Part shown: positions 34,439 through 45,035 of the stretch, piece by piece
Numbering within the stretch: position 1 is the first letter of the stretch
How the letters are laid out: each line of letters starts with the position of its first letter
DNA from: Silurus meridionalis
Taxonomy: Eukaryota > Chordata > Actinopteri > Siluriformes > Siluridae
Reading direction: 5' to 3'
NCBI RefSeq assembly: GCF_014805685.1
Contig: NC_060911.1
Span: 11,372,212-11,436,211 of the forward strand
DNA length: 64,000 nt
The notes under the pieces: model-generated
Told to the model about the DNA's origin: nothing
Seen by the model: the letters and a program-made list of their open reading frames with translations, nothing else
Database searches by the model: none
Made by a program: the position numbers and the translations under genes

Positions 34439-34538
34439 GTGTGTTTCTTTGTGTAGTTGTGCATATATTTTAATTATTATGCTATTCTCACCTTTGACCA
34501 TGTTTTTCTGCTGCTTCTTTAACATGATGAAACAACAG

Positions 34539-34565
34539 CCTGAGAACATTGTCCTGATGCTGCAG
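34539..34565 (+). CDS. prom1: PROM1 27-nt microexon (PENIVLMLQ)
   Basis: Acceptor AACAACAG ending at 34538 and donor GTATTC at 34566, with phase 0 on both sides. The nine residues PENIVLMLQ correspond to the nine-residue segment (PETVILGLK region) whose inclusion distinguishes the two classical human PROM1 splice forms. It is too short for ORF calling; its identity rests on perfect phase, splice sites and position. Confidence 0.82.
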
Positions 34566-34916
34566 GTATTCATTTCCTATCACATCCTTATACTACACTA
34601 ACTGTTTTGTCATTTGTCCTTGTCATTACATTTGAATCCCATCTTAAAATTTTCATCTTGTGTTCATTTATTTAGATGTAAAATGTTAATATATAATGGT
34701 CAAATAAAAATAAAGTTGACAATAAAAGTTGAAATAAAACTATAAAAATACAATGTATGATAAAAAAAAAATAATATATATATATATACACACATACACA
34801 TTGCCCATCCAAAAAAAAAAACCACCTGGATTTTACAATATATATACATCTTACATTTGTATTTTTATAGTTTTATTCTAATTTTTATAGTATTTAATGT
34901 TTAATGTCTGACACTG

Positions 34917-35020
34917 TGATAGAAGGGTGTCTGCAAGAGTGAAAGGGAAAGTTTATAGGACTGTGGTGGGACCTGCAATGTTGTATGGTTTAGAGACAGT
35001 GACATTGAGTAAAAGAAAAG
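34917..35020 (+). mobile_element. Short RTE LINE fragment
   Basis: Matches the RTE C-terminal region (GTGAAAGGGAAAGTTTATAG, then GCAATGTTGTATGGTTTAGA), equivalent to KGKVYRTVV.PAMLYGLET. Confidence 0.75.
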
Positions 35021-35089
35021 TATTAAGTTAAGGTTCATTTAGAACAGATACAAATGCATTTAAGTTAAGGCAATCATGCGATTAATCAC

Positions 35090-35270
35090 AATTAAATATT
35101 TTCATTGACTGACAGCCCTAATATTAATATGATGTGAGGTCCAGTTCCCAGCATGTCACTTAAACAGGTAGTACTAATGGCTACTTTTTACTATACTATA
35201 TAATTTTTACTATTTAGTATCTGTACTTCTACTTCTAAGTCTAAATGGTGTTACCTCTGCACCTCTGCTC
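35090..35270 (+). mobile_element. Fragments of hAT ends
   Basis: Contains TTGACTGACAGCCCTAATAT, then ATATGATGTGAGGTCCAGTT, and a degenerate CTACTTTTTACT stretch like the right end of the 38410-40294 element. Confidence 0.5.
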
Positions 35271-35413
35271 TAAATAGTGTAAATTGCAACCTCATGACTT
35301 ATAAAGGATGAAGTAATCTTGTTTTGAAATGAATCACGTAAGGTTTTTCATAACTAATGAAATAAAACATGACTCATATTTTTCACCTTTTTTTCCCTAC
35401 TCTCTTTCTGAAG

Positions 35414-35619
35414 GCTATGTATTATGAGATTGGCTTTATCCTGCTGGCAGCTCTGGGTGTTATGTTCGTGCTGCTGATGCCACTGGTGGGTTTATTATTC
35501 TGCCTGTGTCGGTGCTGTGAGAATTGTGGAGGCGAGATGCACCAAAGGCACCGCAAAAATGCTGACTGCCAGCGTGGCTTTTACACTCTCTCACTTATCA
35601 CCTCATCTGTGTTTATCAC
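35414..35619 (+). CDS. prom1: PROM1 exon with first membrane span and Cys-rich loop
   Basis: Acceptor CTGAAG ending at 35413 and donor GTATGT at 35620, leaving phase 2. It encodes AMYYEIGFILLAALGVMFVL (span 1), then MPLVGLLFCLCRCCENCGG and EMHQRHRKNADCQRGF, the cysteine-rich cytosolic loop typical of prominins, then the start of span 2 (LSLITSSVFIT). The next exon lies beyond the window. Confidence 0.93.
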
Positions 35620-36076
35620 GTATGTATATAAACTTATACTGAAATATTTTTAAGTGTTCCAAAGCTCAAGGCGCATTTGTCATATACACTATACAGAGAA
35701 ATGTATGTAAACAACTGAGTTCTCCAGCCATTTGTGCTTCTGCCTTACAAGCTGTTGGAGCTAAAAAAATTGTAAAGGGAGTCTTTGGAATTTTCCCTTC
35801 AATTGAACCAGAAGACCCAAACCTTTTCCAGTATAATGCACAAAGCCAGTGCAATGAAGATATGCTTTACATGGTTTAGAGTAGACGATCTTGATCTTGA
35901 CGGCCTGCTATAAAGTTCTGACTGGTGACTAAATGGAATGGAATGGAATGGGAAGCACGTATGGTCAGGTGTTCACAGTCTTTTTTCAATATAGTATAGC
36001 AATAACTTTTAACTGACTTGAAACTATTGGGTTTATTAATCCGGCCTGCCGAACGTGACCAAATTCTATTAAAATA
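35620..36076 (+). other. PROM1 intron, nothing recognised
   Basis: Non-coding sequence between PROM1 exon 4 and a Tc1 element; no similarity recognised. Confidence 0.5.
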
Positions 36077-37022
36077 CATTGAGGAAAATAAGTATTTGAA
36101 CACCCTGCTATTTTGCAAGTTCTCCCACTTAGAAATCATGGAGGGGTCTGAAATTGTCATCGTAGGTGCATGTCCACTGTGATAATTATCTAAAAAAAAA
36201 TATTCAGAAATCACAATGTATGATTTTTTAACTATTTATTTATGATACAGCTGCAAATAAGTATTTGAACACCTGAGAAAGTCAATGTTAATATTTGGTA
36301 CAGTAGCCTTTGTTTGCAATTACAGAGGTCAAACGTTTCCTGTAGTTTTTCACCAGGTTTGCACACACTGCAGGAGGGATTTTGGCCCACTCCTCCACAC
36401 AGATCATGTAGTTCTGGGCTAATTTCTCACCTTCCTTAGGATCATTGAGACCCCACGAGGTGAGATCTTGCATGGAGCCCCATTCCAAGGGAGATTGACA
36501 GTCATGTTTAGCTTCTTCTATTTTCTAATGATTGCTCCAACAGTGGACCTTTTTTCACCAAGCTGTTTGGCAATTTCCCCGTAGCCCTTTCCAGCCTTGT
36601 GGAGGTGTACACTTTTGTCTCTAGTGTCTTTGGACAGCTCTTTGGTCTTGTCCATGTTAGTAGTTGGATTCTTACTGATTGTATGGGGTGGACAGGTGTC
36701 TTTATGCAGCTAACGACCTCAAACAGGTGCATCAAATTTAAGATAATAAATGTAGTGGAGGTGGACATTTTAAAGGCAGACTAACAGGTCTTTGAGGGTC
36801 AGAATTCTAGCTGATAGACAGGTGTTCAAATACTTATTTGCAGCTGTATCATACAAATAAATAGTTTAAAATTCATATATTGTGATTTCTGGATTTTTTT
36901 TTTTAGATTATGTCTCTCACAGTGGACATGCACCTACGATGACAATTTTAGACCCCTCCATGATTTCTAAGTGGGAGAACTTGCAAAATAGTTGGGTGTT
37001 CAAATACTTATTTTCCTTACTG
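36077..37022 (-). mobile_element. Tc1-like element with about 200-bp inverted repeats
   Basis: TA flanks (36075-36076, 37023-37024). The terminal inverted repeats extend for roughly 200 bp (36077-36275 against 36820-37022) and carry AAATAAGTATTTGAACACC at both their outer and inner ends. The minus-strand interior keeps the transposase HTH region ([20 protein letters not shown], frameshifted) and the extreme C-terminus ([20 protein letters not shown]), with the catalytic middle deleted. Confidence 0.85.
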
Positions 37023-37027
37023 TAGGT

Positions 37028-37300
37028 ACGGGTAAACCTTGTTCAATTTACCTTTCCCCTGTAATGTCCACGTTTCCCCAAAAGATGTCAAACTTCAGAT
37101 ATATTGACCTTGTTTGCGTGTATTACCGTAATTTTCAGACTATTAAGCACACCCAAATATAAACCGCACCCACTGAATTTTACAAAGATTTTTATTTTGA
37201 ACATAAAGACGCCACACCTGTCTATAAGCCGCAGTGTTTAATACGGAGTGGACAACAAAATATTTTTTCGCTGAAGTCTGATCAAAGGCTGTATGCCTAA
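37028..37300 (+). repeat. Repeat related to 530-775, with an inserted MITE-like piece
   Basis: Shares TAATGTCCACGTTTCCCC and TTAATACGGAGTGGACAACA with the complement of 530-775. The middle here is replaced by a piece starting TACCGTAATTTTCAGACTAT that includes TATAAGCCGCA. Confidence 0.6.
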
Positions 37301-38787
37301 TATGCCAAGAAGCTGTTGCGGTTTTCAAAGAGTACAATATCAGCCGTCACTTTGCATTTTTCAGATGGTGTTCTGTCCCCTGTTCCCTGTCCCACTGTCC
37401 CCTGTCACAAGACCCTGAAACCGCACCAAGAAGTTCAGCTCCAATGTAATCTGATATATATAGTGTGGGTGCAGGTTTTTTATTCCAACAGATTAAGCGC
37501 CACACCTGATAATCATTGAAAATGAAATCATTAGATTTAAACAGGAAGAATTTGGTTTGGACTAGGGCTGCAACAACGAAGCAATAATCGATAATAATTG
37601 ATAATAATCGCTAATGAAATTTGTTGTTAACGAATGTCTTTTTCGATTAGTTGGGTTGCTTAAGTTACTGGTTAGCCTGACGGTAAGATAACACGGCCGC
37701 TTGGGAATATGGCAGACAGTACAGGGTCAACCGGCAGCAGGAAAAAGTGTGCGTTCCAAGTCATCCAAGGCAATGGAAGCATTTTATTTTATTTAATGGG
37801 AAAATTTTATATTAAATGCAACAAAGAAAACTGTACCTTTTAAGTTATGCAAAGTGGAACTTGGGTAGCACGGATGTACCACAGTGATGCAGGAGCATGT
37901 GAAAAGAAAACACACTGGTGTCACGGATGAAGGCGAAACATAAGCTTGCATAATCCTCATCGTGTAAAAATGGTATAGTTTAATAAAGTGCTATCGTGTT
38001 TGTTTACAGTCGCACTGGATCTGTTCTGCCTTGACTCGTGAGCTTCAGGTTGTGCAATCAGCTCGCTCGTGACAGTGATGAATTGATTAAAACGGTGCAA
38101 ACAAACAGCAAATCTAAAAGAAACAAATAACAGCAGCAGTAAAAGATTAAATCTTTTAGTCATTGTTGTGGTTTTTAGCAAATGATTTTGCATTTATACA
38201 TTTTCGTACACCAATGCATATTTATTTTTTTTTTTTTTAATCTAGCCTGTTAGCTTGCTGCCTTTCTATGTTCTATTATCTTTTTTATAGCATTTACTAT
38301 AACAGTAACTCATCTGTTTTCAAACGTGATTTACTGTGACTTTACTATGTTCACATGCTTGTTTTCACTGTTTGTATATTTATAACAAATAATCAGCCTC
38401 CATGTCAACCAGAGGTGGGAAGTAACGGAGTATAAATACTTCGTTACTGTACTTAAGTAGATTTTTCTGGTATCATTACTTTACTCCACTATTTATTTTT
38501 CAGACAACTTTCAGCCGAACAACCGATTTCTTGTTACTGCGTGTCTTTTTCAATCCGCTGGTGTATAAAGTCCTGACTGTCACTCTTTACGAAGATAAGA
38601 ATAAGCAGGGCAGAAGGCAGTTAGGAGTTTGGGGTTAACATGGATGAGACAGAGGGAGTCAGTGATTTCAACATGACTGAGAACAGACACATTCATGATT
38701 ATCATCATCTTTTCTCTGCTTGTGTTCTATATGTGGGTCTTCAGCCTGGATACATTTATTAGGTAACAACATTTTTAATTCGTTTTG

Positions 38788-38791
<4 letters not shown>

Positions 38792-38862
<71 letters not shown>
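38792..38862. repeat. (TA)n microsatellite
   Basis: About 35 TA units. Confidence 0.95.
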
Positions 38863-38865
<3 letters not shown>

Positions 38866-39569
38866 GCTGTCAAAATTTAAATTCTTTTAAACGGCGCTAG
38901 ATGTTATTAACACGCTATCAATTCAGCACGCATTTCTGTTTTTACCATTTTTATAAAAAGTTTAAATACATAAAAAAAATAACTAAATATAAAAGAGGCG
39001 AAATTAAAACCTCCAGCAAAACATACACTTATTCACGACGTCCTTTCTTTACTTAGATATAAAATAAATAAATAAACTCCACCGAAAAATTATTGTAATC
39101 AGTAAACGTTTGTTTTCTTTTTGCGCAAAGTCTCAAATCAAACACCAAATCCGCCATGTTTTACACATTTAACCCTCTGGGTGGCGTTTTGTGGGTTTTT
39201 CCCTCATAATGGCGACACGAACATAAATGACTGTCTTTATTGATCGTACAGATAAAAACAATACATCATTCAAATCTGTAAAATGTCTATGATTATATAT
39301 AAGTAAAAGCTTCTTAACTTGAAGAGGTGCACTTTCTCCGGTATCACCTCATTAGCTGTCCGTGTGGACATAGCAAAGGCTCTTAATGATGTCCACACAT
39401 CTCTGCACTGTTATAGCCTTTATATTTAATCACTGTACATATGCTTCATATATATATTACATGCTGTACATATGATACATATTTTTCTGCACTATTGCTA
39501 CTTTTTGCACTTCTAGTAGATGCCAAACTGCATTTCGTTGCTGTGTACCTGTACAATGCAATGACAATG

Positions 39570-39590
39570 TTCTATCTATCTATCTATCTA

Positions 39591-39629
<39 letters not shown>

Positions 39630-39630
39630 G
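39570..39630. repeat. (TATC)n/(TGTC)n array
   Basis: Tetranucleotide tail following a LINE 3' end; TATC units switch to TGTC units. Confidence 0.95.
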
Positions 39631-39833
39631 ATATTAATATGATGAGGTCCAGTTAACAGCTAAAACGGGTAGAAGTAATAACTACTTTTTACTTAAGTAC
39701 ATGTCAGAGCCAAGACTTCTTTACTTTCACTTAAGTAAAAAGGTATAATCAGTACTTCAACTTTTACCTGAGTATTTTAAAACATGAGTATCTGTACTTC
39801 TACTTAAGTAATTGATGTGTGTACTTTTGCCAC

Positions 39834-39838
<5 letters not shown>

Positions 39839-39886
<48 letters not shown>
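39839..39886. repeat. (TA)n microsatellite
   Basis: About 23 TA units at the junction of the two internal module copies. Confidence 0.95.
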
Positions 39887-39889
<3 letters not shown>

Positions 39890-40005
39890 TGCTACCTTTT
39901 GCACTTCTGGTAGATGCCAAACTGCATTTCATTGCTGTGTACCTAACAATACAATGGCAATAAAGATCGATCGATCAATCGATCAAACCATCAATCGCTC
40001 AAACG

Positions 40006-40007
<2 letters not shown>

Positions 40008-40086
<79 letters not shown>
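40008..40086. repeat. (TATC)n array
   Basis: About 19 TATC units, preceded by degenerate GATCGATC units, after the second LINE 3' tail. Confidence 0.95.
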
Positions 40087-40585
40087 ATTAATATGATGTG
40101 AGGTCCAGTTAACAGCTAAAACAGGTAAAAGTATTAACTACTTTTTACTTAAGTAAATGTCAGAGCCAAGACTTCTTTACTTTCACTTAAGTAAAAAAGT
40201 TTATTCAGTACTTCAACTTTTACCCGAGTATTTTAAAACATGAGTATCTGTACTTCTACTTAAGTAAAGGATGTGTGTACTTTTGCCACCTCTGATGTCA
40301 ACGAGAAGTCAGGTTGTTGAACTGTTCACCGGGAATTTTGTTTGTATCGGCGTTTAAAATGTTTTACAGTTAATTTTTTCTCGCTTTCATCGCTTTAAAA
40401 TATCTAAATATCGTTTTGATTTCCTGCATCCTTCACTTTACGTTGGCTCCGTCCCGCCTATTTTTGCTTTTGGAAGAGCGCTTTTTTTCCCTGTTTGAGG
40501 GTTTGAAAGCAGTGAGCGGAGGATATTCACCAGAACTACGAACACACACTACAGTAAACACATTAAGGTACGTAATTTCTCTACT

Positions 40586-41491
40586 ATGGCGAACATCCAG
40601 TTCACTCAGTGTGTGAAGTGTGACATGTTTAGTCAGTCTTTCTCCGTTGTTAGTGATAATTTTATCTGTGAGAAGTGTAAGCTAGTTTGCTCTTTGACGG
40701 AGAAGATATTAGCATTAGAGGAGTGCATCCAGAGTCTAGAGAGAAGTAGTGAGTGTGAGAGCAGTCCAGGTTCTGCAGGGGAAAGTCTGGATGCCCTAGG
40801 TGAAGGTAAGATTCCCCCAAATCCGGCACTAGAGCCCTCGCAGCGGGGCGAATGGGTGACGATTCGGCGGCATACTCGCAAAGCCAAAGCTAACGCTAAG
40901 GCTCGCCCACGGGAGCACCATTCCTCTCCACTTCGCGTGTCCAACAGGTTTGCTCTCCTCAGTGAAGCACCCGCTGAGAAACCTGAAAGAGCTCTGGTTT
41001 TAGGAGATTCCTTTCTGAGGCACGTGAAATTAGCTAGACCTTTAGGGGCACCAGCAGCACAGGTTATGTGTATACCGGGAGCCAGGGCGCCGGACCTAGC
41101 AGGTCAGCTTAGATTCTTAGGAAAGCACAGGTTCTCTAAGATAGTTTTTCACACAGGAGCTAATGATATACGCCTTCGACAGTCAGAGGTTACTAAGAGT
41201 AATATTATAGAGGTGTGTAAATTAGCGAAGGCAATGTCCGATGCAGTAACATGCTCTAGCCCCATCCCAATGCGACGTGGCGATGTAGCCTACAGCAGGT
41301 TATGGTCGCTGAACTGCTGGATGTCCGAGTGGTGCTCCAAAAATAATGTGGGCTTCATTAATAATTGGAGCATTTTTGAGGGCAAGGCTGGCCTGTTAGG
41401 GCAGGACGGTATCCATCCCACCCGGGAAGGTGCTGCTCTCATTTCTTGTAGTATAGGTAATAGTCTCAGAACAGCACTAGTTAACAAGTGA
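40586..41491 (+). CDS. L2 LINE ORF1 with zinc-binding N-terminus and SGNH esterase domain
   Basis: 301 codons, uninterrupted, from ATG at 40586. Residues about 9-35 hold paired cysteines (CVKCDMF ... FICEKCKLVC), a likely zinc site. A Glu/Ser-rich segment follows (about 40-75), then a basic stretch (RRHTRKAKANAKARPRE). From about residue 133 an SGNH/GDSL hydrolase-like fold is indicated by ALVLGDSFLRH (nucleophile Ser), HTGANDIRL (Gly-x-Asn-Asp) and GQDGIHPTREG (Asp-x-x-His). Such esterase domains occur in ORF1 proteins of CR1/L2 LINEs, where the protein is thought to bind RNA or chaperone it. It is the only sizeable intact element frame in the window, although its ORF2 partner is dead. Confidence 0.85.
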   Translation: MANIQFTQCVKCDMFSQSFSVVSDNFICEKCKLVCSLTEKILALEECIQSLERSSECESSPGSAGESLDALGEGKIPPNPALEPSQRGEWVTIRRHTRKAKANAKARPREHHSSPLRVSNRFALLSEAPAEKPERALVLGDSFLRHVKLARPLGAPAAQVMCIPGARAPDLAGQLRFLGKHRFSKIVFHTGANDIRLRQSEVTKSNIIEVCKLAKAMSDAVTCSSPIPMRRGDVAYSRLWSLNCWMSEWCSKNNVGFINNWSIFEGKAGLLGQDGIHPTREGAALISCSIGNSLRTALVNK

Positions 41492-41671
41492 CTGTCTAGA
41501 GCCAAGGCCAGGGAGCAGACAGACTGGCTAAACCGACCGTCTGCTAGCTGCACAGAGTCGTCACTCAGGATCCACCATATTGAGACTGTGTCTGTCCCCC
41601 GAGCAAACCAAAATATAGGAATTATCAGAAAGTCTGTTTTAGTCTTCTTCTTCTTCTTTCGGCTGCTTCCA

Positions 41672-42336
41672 TTAGGGGTCGCCACAGCGGATCATCCGTC
41701 TCCATACCACCCTGTCCTCTACATCTGCCTCTTTTACACCAACTACCTGCATGTCTTCCCTCACCACATCCATGAACCTCCTTCTTGGCCTTCCTCTTTT
41801 CCTCCTACCTGGTGGCTCCATCCTCAGCATTCTTCTACCAATATAATTCATGTCCCTCCTCTGCACATGTCCAAACCATCTCAATCTCGCCTCCCTCACC
41901 TTGTCACCAAAACATCCTACATGTGCTGTCCCTCTAATAAACTCATTTCTAATCTTATCCATCCTCGTCACTCCCAACGAAAACCTCAACATCTTCAGCT
42001 CTGCTACCTCCAGCTCCACCTCCTGTCTTTTACTCAATGCCACTGTCTCTAATCCATACAACATCGCAGGTCTCACCACAGTCCTATAAACTTTCCCTTT
42101 CATTTTGCAGATACCCTACTATCACAAATCACTCCTGTCACTCTTCTCCACCCACTCCACCCTGCCTGCACTCTTTTCTTCACTTCTCTAACACACTCTC
42201 CATTACTTTGCACTGTTGACCCCAGGTACCTGAATTCCTCCACCTTCTGAAGCTCTTCTCCCTGCAACCGCACCACTCCACTGCCCTCCCTCTCATTCAC
42301 ACACATGTATTCTGTCTTACTCCTACTGAGTTTCAT
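41672..42336 (-). pseudogene. RTE C-terminal domain, frameshifted
   Basis: 42100-42336 gives KTEYMCVNEREGSGVVRLQG and EEFRYLGSTVQSNGECVREV. 41672-42103 gives KGKVYRTVVRPAMLYGLETV, RGTAHVGCFGDKVREARLRW, FGHVQRRDMNYIGRRMLRME and a basic tail ending MIRCGDP. A frame break lies near 42100. Confidence 0.85.
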
Positions 42337-42395
42337 TCCCCTTCTCTCCAGCGCATATCTCCAGCTCTCCAGGCTCTTCTCAACCTGCTCCCTAC

Positions 42396-42583
42396 ATTTA
42401 CATTTACATTTGCGGCATTTGGCAGACGCCCTTATCCAGAGCGACTTACAACTGAGCAGGGGGTGGTCTTAGGGCTTTTTGCTAAAGGGCCCAGCAGTGG
42501 CAGCTTGGTGATAGTGGGATTTGAACCTGTGACCTTCCGATCCAAAGTCAAATGCCTTAACCACTGAGCTACCACCTCCACTA
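42396..42583 (-). mobile_element. tRNA-derived SINE inserted in the RTE
   Basis: On the minus strand it begins with a tRNA-like head: A-box-like TAGCTCAGTGGTTAAGG and B-box GGTTCAAATCC spaced as in polymerase III promoters. It then has a body and the conserved tail GTAAGTCGCTCTGGATAAGG, ending in AAATGT repeats. It is flanked by the 8-bp duplication CTCCCTAC (42388-42395, 42584-42591), and removing it restores the RTE sequence. Confidence 0.88.
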
Positions 42584-43814
42584 CTCCCTACTCTCACAAC
42601 AAATCACAATATCATCCGCAAACATCATAGTCCAGGGAGACTCCTGTCTGACCTCGTCCGTCAACCTGTCCATCACCACTGCAAACAGAAAAGGGCTCAG
42701 GCCCGATCCTTGATGCAGTCCAACCTTCACCCTAAACCAGTCTGTCGTACCTACTGCACACTTCACTGCTGTCACACTGTCCTCATACATGTCCTGCACC
42801 ACCCTCACATACTTCTCTGACACACCTGACTTCCTCATACAATACCACAACTCCTCTCTTGGCACCCTGTCGTAGGCTTTCTCTAAATCCACAAATACAC
42901 AATGCAATTCCTTCTGTCCTTCTCTATACTTCTCCATCAACATTCTCAAAGCAAATAAGGCATCTGTGGTGCTTTTCCTCGGCATGAAACCATACTGTTG
43001 CTCACAGATGGTCACCTCTTCTCTCAACCTGGCTTCCACTACTCTTTCCCATAACTTCATGGTGTGACTGATCAACTTAATTCCCCTGTAGTTACTGCAG
43101 GTCTGCACATCTCCTTTATGCTTAAAGATCGGTACCATCACACTCCTTCTCCATTCCTCAGGCATCTTCTCACCTTCCAAAATCCTGTTAAACAATCTGG
43201 TCAAAACTCCACTGCCATCTCTCCTAAACATCTCCACGCTTCTACCGGTATGTCATCTGGTCCAACCGACTTTCCACTCTTCATCCTCTTAATTGCTGCT
43301 CTCACTTCCTCCTTACTAATCCTATCTACATCCTGCTTCACCAACTCCACATCATCCAACCTTCTCTCTCTCTGATTTTCCTCATTCATCAGCTGCTCAA
43401 TATACTCCCTCCACCTTCTCAACACACTCTCCTCACTAGTCAACACATTTCCCTCTCCAACCTTTACTGCTCTAACTTGCAGTACATCCTTTCCAGCTCG
43501 GTCCCTCTGCCTGGCCAATCTGTATAAATCCTTTTCTCCTTCCTTAGTGTCCAACCTCTCATACAGCTCCTCATATGCCTTTTCCTTGGCTTTCGCCACA
43601 TCCTCTTAACCTGCTGCCGCATCTCCTTGTACTCCTGCCTACTTTTCTCATCACTCTGTCTATCCCACTTCTGTTTTGCCAACCTCTTTCTCCTTATGCT
43701 CTCCTGCACTTCCTCATTCCACCACCACGTCTCCTTGTCTCCCTTTCTATTTCCAGATGTCACACCAAGTACTTTTCTAGCTGCCTCCTCATCACTCCTG
43801 CAGTAGTTGCCCAA
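42581..43814 (-). pseudogene. RTE linker and reverse transcriptase, frameshifted
   Basis: Three overlapping frames (43464-43814, 43201-43599, 42581-43237). RT motifs: SVGPDDIPVEAWRCLGEMAV, CSNYRGIKLISHTMKLWERV, YGFMPRKSTTDALFALRMLM, CVFVDLEKAYDRVPREELWY, LHQGSGLSPFLFAVVMDRL and MFADDIVICCESRE (FADD intact). Frameshifts near 43600 and 43210 break the polyprotein. The frame ends at the SINE insertion. Confidence 0.88.
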
Positions 43815-43829
43815 TCATCCAACACCTCC

Positions 43830-44681
43830 TTAACACCACTGAGCCTCTCTGACCTCTTCCCTGAACCTTACACTACACTCTTCCTCCTTCAGTTTCCACC
43901 GTCTTATTCTTCTTTCAGTCCTCACTCTCCTCCTCTTCTTCTTCACCTCCAAAACCATCCTACAGACCACCATCCGATGCTGTCTAGCTACACTGTCCCC
44001 TGCCAACACCTTACAGTCTGCAATCTCCTTCAGGTTGCATCTCCTGCATAGCACAAAGTCCACCTGTGTGCACCTTCCTCCACTTTTATACGTCACCCTA
44101 TGATCCTCCTTCTTCTTAAAATAAGTGTTCACCACTGCCATTTCCATCCTTTTAGCAAAATCTACCACCATCTGCCCTTCCACATTCCTCTCCTTAAAAC
44201 CATACCTACCCATCACCTCTTCGTCACCTCTGTTCCCTTCACCTACATGCCCATTAAAATCTGCCCCAATCACCAACCGTTCTTTCCTAGGTACACCATC
44301 TACCACTTCATCTAATTCACTCCAGAATCTTTCCTTCTCCTCCATCTCACAGCCAACTTGTGTTGCATAGGCACTGATGACATTTATCATCATCCCTTCG
44401 ACTTCCACCTTCACAATCATCACCCTATCAGAAACTCTCTTCACCTCCACTACACTCTTACTGTACTCTTCCTTCAGAATCACCCCTACACCATTTCTCT
44501 TTCCATCCACACCATGATAAAACAGTTTAAATCCACCTCCAATGTTCCTGGCCTTACTCCCTTTCCACTTGGTCTCCTGAACACACAGCATATCTACCTT
44601 TCTCCTCTCCATCATATCAGCTATCTCTCTCCCTTTCCCCGTCATAGTACCGACATTTAAAGTACCAACCCTAACCTCCAC
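43830..44681 (-). pseudogene. RTE endonuclease domain
   Basis: 283 codons: MEVRVGTLNVGTMTGKGREI, CVQETKWKG, VISAYATQVG, VIGADFNGHVGEGNRG, CTQVDFVLCRR and ARQHRMVVCRM. These supply the Asn, Glu, Tyr, Asp-x-Asn, Asp and His of an exonuclease-endonuclease-phosphatase nuclease. It ends by frameshift at about 43850 in the linker. Automatic pipelines often call such genes craniofacial development protein 2; that name would be wrong here. Confidence 0.88.
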
Positions 44682-45035
44682 TCTCCTACACTGCTCCTTT
44701 CCCTGCCGTCTCTGTAGACGTCTTCCTCCTCTCCTTCTCCTCCTTCGGCCAACAGTAGCCCAATTTCCACCGGTACCCTGTCAACTAACGATACCTGTGG
44801 TGGTCGTTGTTAACCCGGGCCTCGACCGATCCGGTATGAAATTCTTATTTGTGATCCGCATATTTGATTTGGCACATGTTTTACGCTGGATGCCCTTCCT
44901 AACGCAACCCTCCCCATTTACCCGGGCTTGGGACCGGCACTAAGAATGCACTGGCTTGTGCCTCCCTAATGGCTGGGTTCAGAAAGTCTGTTTTAGTAAC
45001 CTGTATTAAATAGGACTGAACGCACAGCCAGCACC

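Larger units (their letters stand above)
38410..40294. mobile_element. hAT-type non-autonomous element with internal duplication
   Basis: Ends CAGAGGTGGGAAGTAACGGA and TTTTGCCACCTCTG are inverted repeats, flanked by the perfect 8-bp duplication ATGTCAAC (38402-38409, 40295-40302). Inside, 39470-39838 and 39885-40294 are two copies of one module: a LINE 3' tail (TTTTGCACTTCTAGTAGATG, TGCCAAACTGCATTTC), a tetranucleotide array, then the hAT right-end sequence. Confidence 0.88.
41644..44980 (-). mobile_element. RTE-clade LINE, full length, inserted in the L2
   Basis: 3.3 kb (about 3.1 kb without the SINE), with the (GAA)n 3' tail at 41644-41657 and 5' UTR to 44980, flanked by a 17-bp target duplication. 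It contains, in minus-strand order, endonuclease, linker, RT and C-terminal domains in several frames. Length and both ends suggest a full-length insertion that later decayed by frameshifts. Confidence 0.92.

Noticed and set aside
39570..40086. A CRISPR-like array in the regular tetranucleotide repeats
   Set aside because: These are uninterrupted TATC/TGTC microsatellites with no spacers.
42396..42583. A functional tRNA gene on the minus strand
   Set aside because: A and B boxes are present, but a SINE body, tail and target duplication surround them, and no cloverleaf acceptor stem was evident.
43830..44681. Craniofacial development protein 2-like gene
   Set aside because: This name is commonly attached to RTE endonucleases. 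The flanking 17-bp duplication, RT domain and (GAA)n tail show it is a LINE.
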